A stretch of DNA of 64,000 nt from NCBI RefSeq assembly GCF_012650175.1, contig NZ_JAAILI010000089.1, positions 34,661 through 98,660 on the forward strand, written 5' to 3'. Under the pieces are notes generated by a model. That model was not told the origin of the DNA and ran no database searches. It was given only the letters and a program-made list of their open reading frames with translations. The first letter of the stretch is position 1; the number at the start of each line of letters is the position of its first letter. This stretch comes from Sphingomonas sp. S2M10. Its GTDB lineage: Bacteria; Pseudomonadota; Alphaproteobacteria; Sphingomonadales; Sphingomonadaceae. This document shows positions 63,909 through 64,000 of the stretch, in pieces. The position numbers were made by a program, and so were the translations under genes.

Positions 63909-64000
63909 CACTGATTGTCGCCTCCTGCGGCCTGCTCCTTTGGGGAAGCACTGATAAAGCCAGCTTTCCCGCTCGGTCCGGCACGTTGCGCTCTGAGGAA

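Overview
The window is a piece of a high-GC alphaproteobacterial chromosome, most likely Sphingomonas or a close relative in Sphingomonadaceae. This rests on the GC-rich coding style, a K+-independent proton-pumping pyrophosphatase, a class I PHA synthase with a long-tailed phasin, an EipA/DUF1134 protein, a DUF2171 stress protein, and about 95-bp paired REP elements downstream of genes. I see no rRNA, CRISPR array, transposase or intact prophage. I annotate 56 protein genes and 3 tRNAs.

Layout. 1-5.5 kb: the tail of dihydroorotase, eipA, tRNA-Ser(GCU), a ketoglutaric-semialdehyde-type aldehyde dehydrogenase, an orphan small protein, gshA. 5.5-10.6 kb: rsmE, then a glycan cluster on both strands (GT-C membrane transferase, GtrA flippase, methyltransferase, GtrB-like GT2) that resembles a dispersed three-component gtr system. 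10.6-15.3 kb: mntH divergent from a TonB-dependent heme-type receptor and its DUF6607 partner. 15.5-21 kb: a Tat-exported DUF885 hydrolase, the bifunctional (p)ppGpp enzyme Rsh, an HxlR regulator, a small protein, a thioesterase. 21-28 kb: alanine-type aminotransferase, phaC and phaP (PHA granules), clpS, a Crp/Fnr regulator, murA. 28-37 kb: GH92 mannosidase, diguanylate cyclase, succinyl-CoA:acetate-type CoA-transferase, a heme-oxygenase-like diiron oxidase, a CE2-type esterase, a gamma-synthase-family PLP enzyme. 37-47 kb: katG, an Arg/Asp/Gly/Tyr-rich DUF2171 protein, tRNA-Ala(CGC) followed by an isolated beta-helix protein, an OmpR-type two-component system, a DUF4142 protein, an S41 lipoprotein protease. 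47.6-52 kb: the conserved infA-maf-rng-yacG-tRNA-Phe block and hppA. 52-60 kb: DUF1440 and TraB/GumN proteins, a glutathione-dependent formaldehyde operon (adhC-VOC-purU-fghA), and a three-gene run of DUF4126, a Class I disulfide reductase and a sulfite-oxidase-like Moco protein. 60-64 kb: a coupled operon of degenerate receiver, heme-PAS kinase FixL and FixJ, then a less GC-rich stretch with small unknown genes and an operator-like palindrome.

The strongest themes are stress and redox handling (KatG, DUF2171, formaldehyde detoxification, diiron oxidase), oxygen sensing (FixL with the heme histidine intact), carbon storage (PhaC/PhaP) and envelope glycan decoration. Five copies of one REP-pair family and several other palindromic intergenic elements mark gene 3' ends. 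Starts were chosen from ribosome-binding sites and overlaps; many are GTG or TTG. All functional names come from motif recognition by eye, with no database search.
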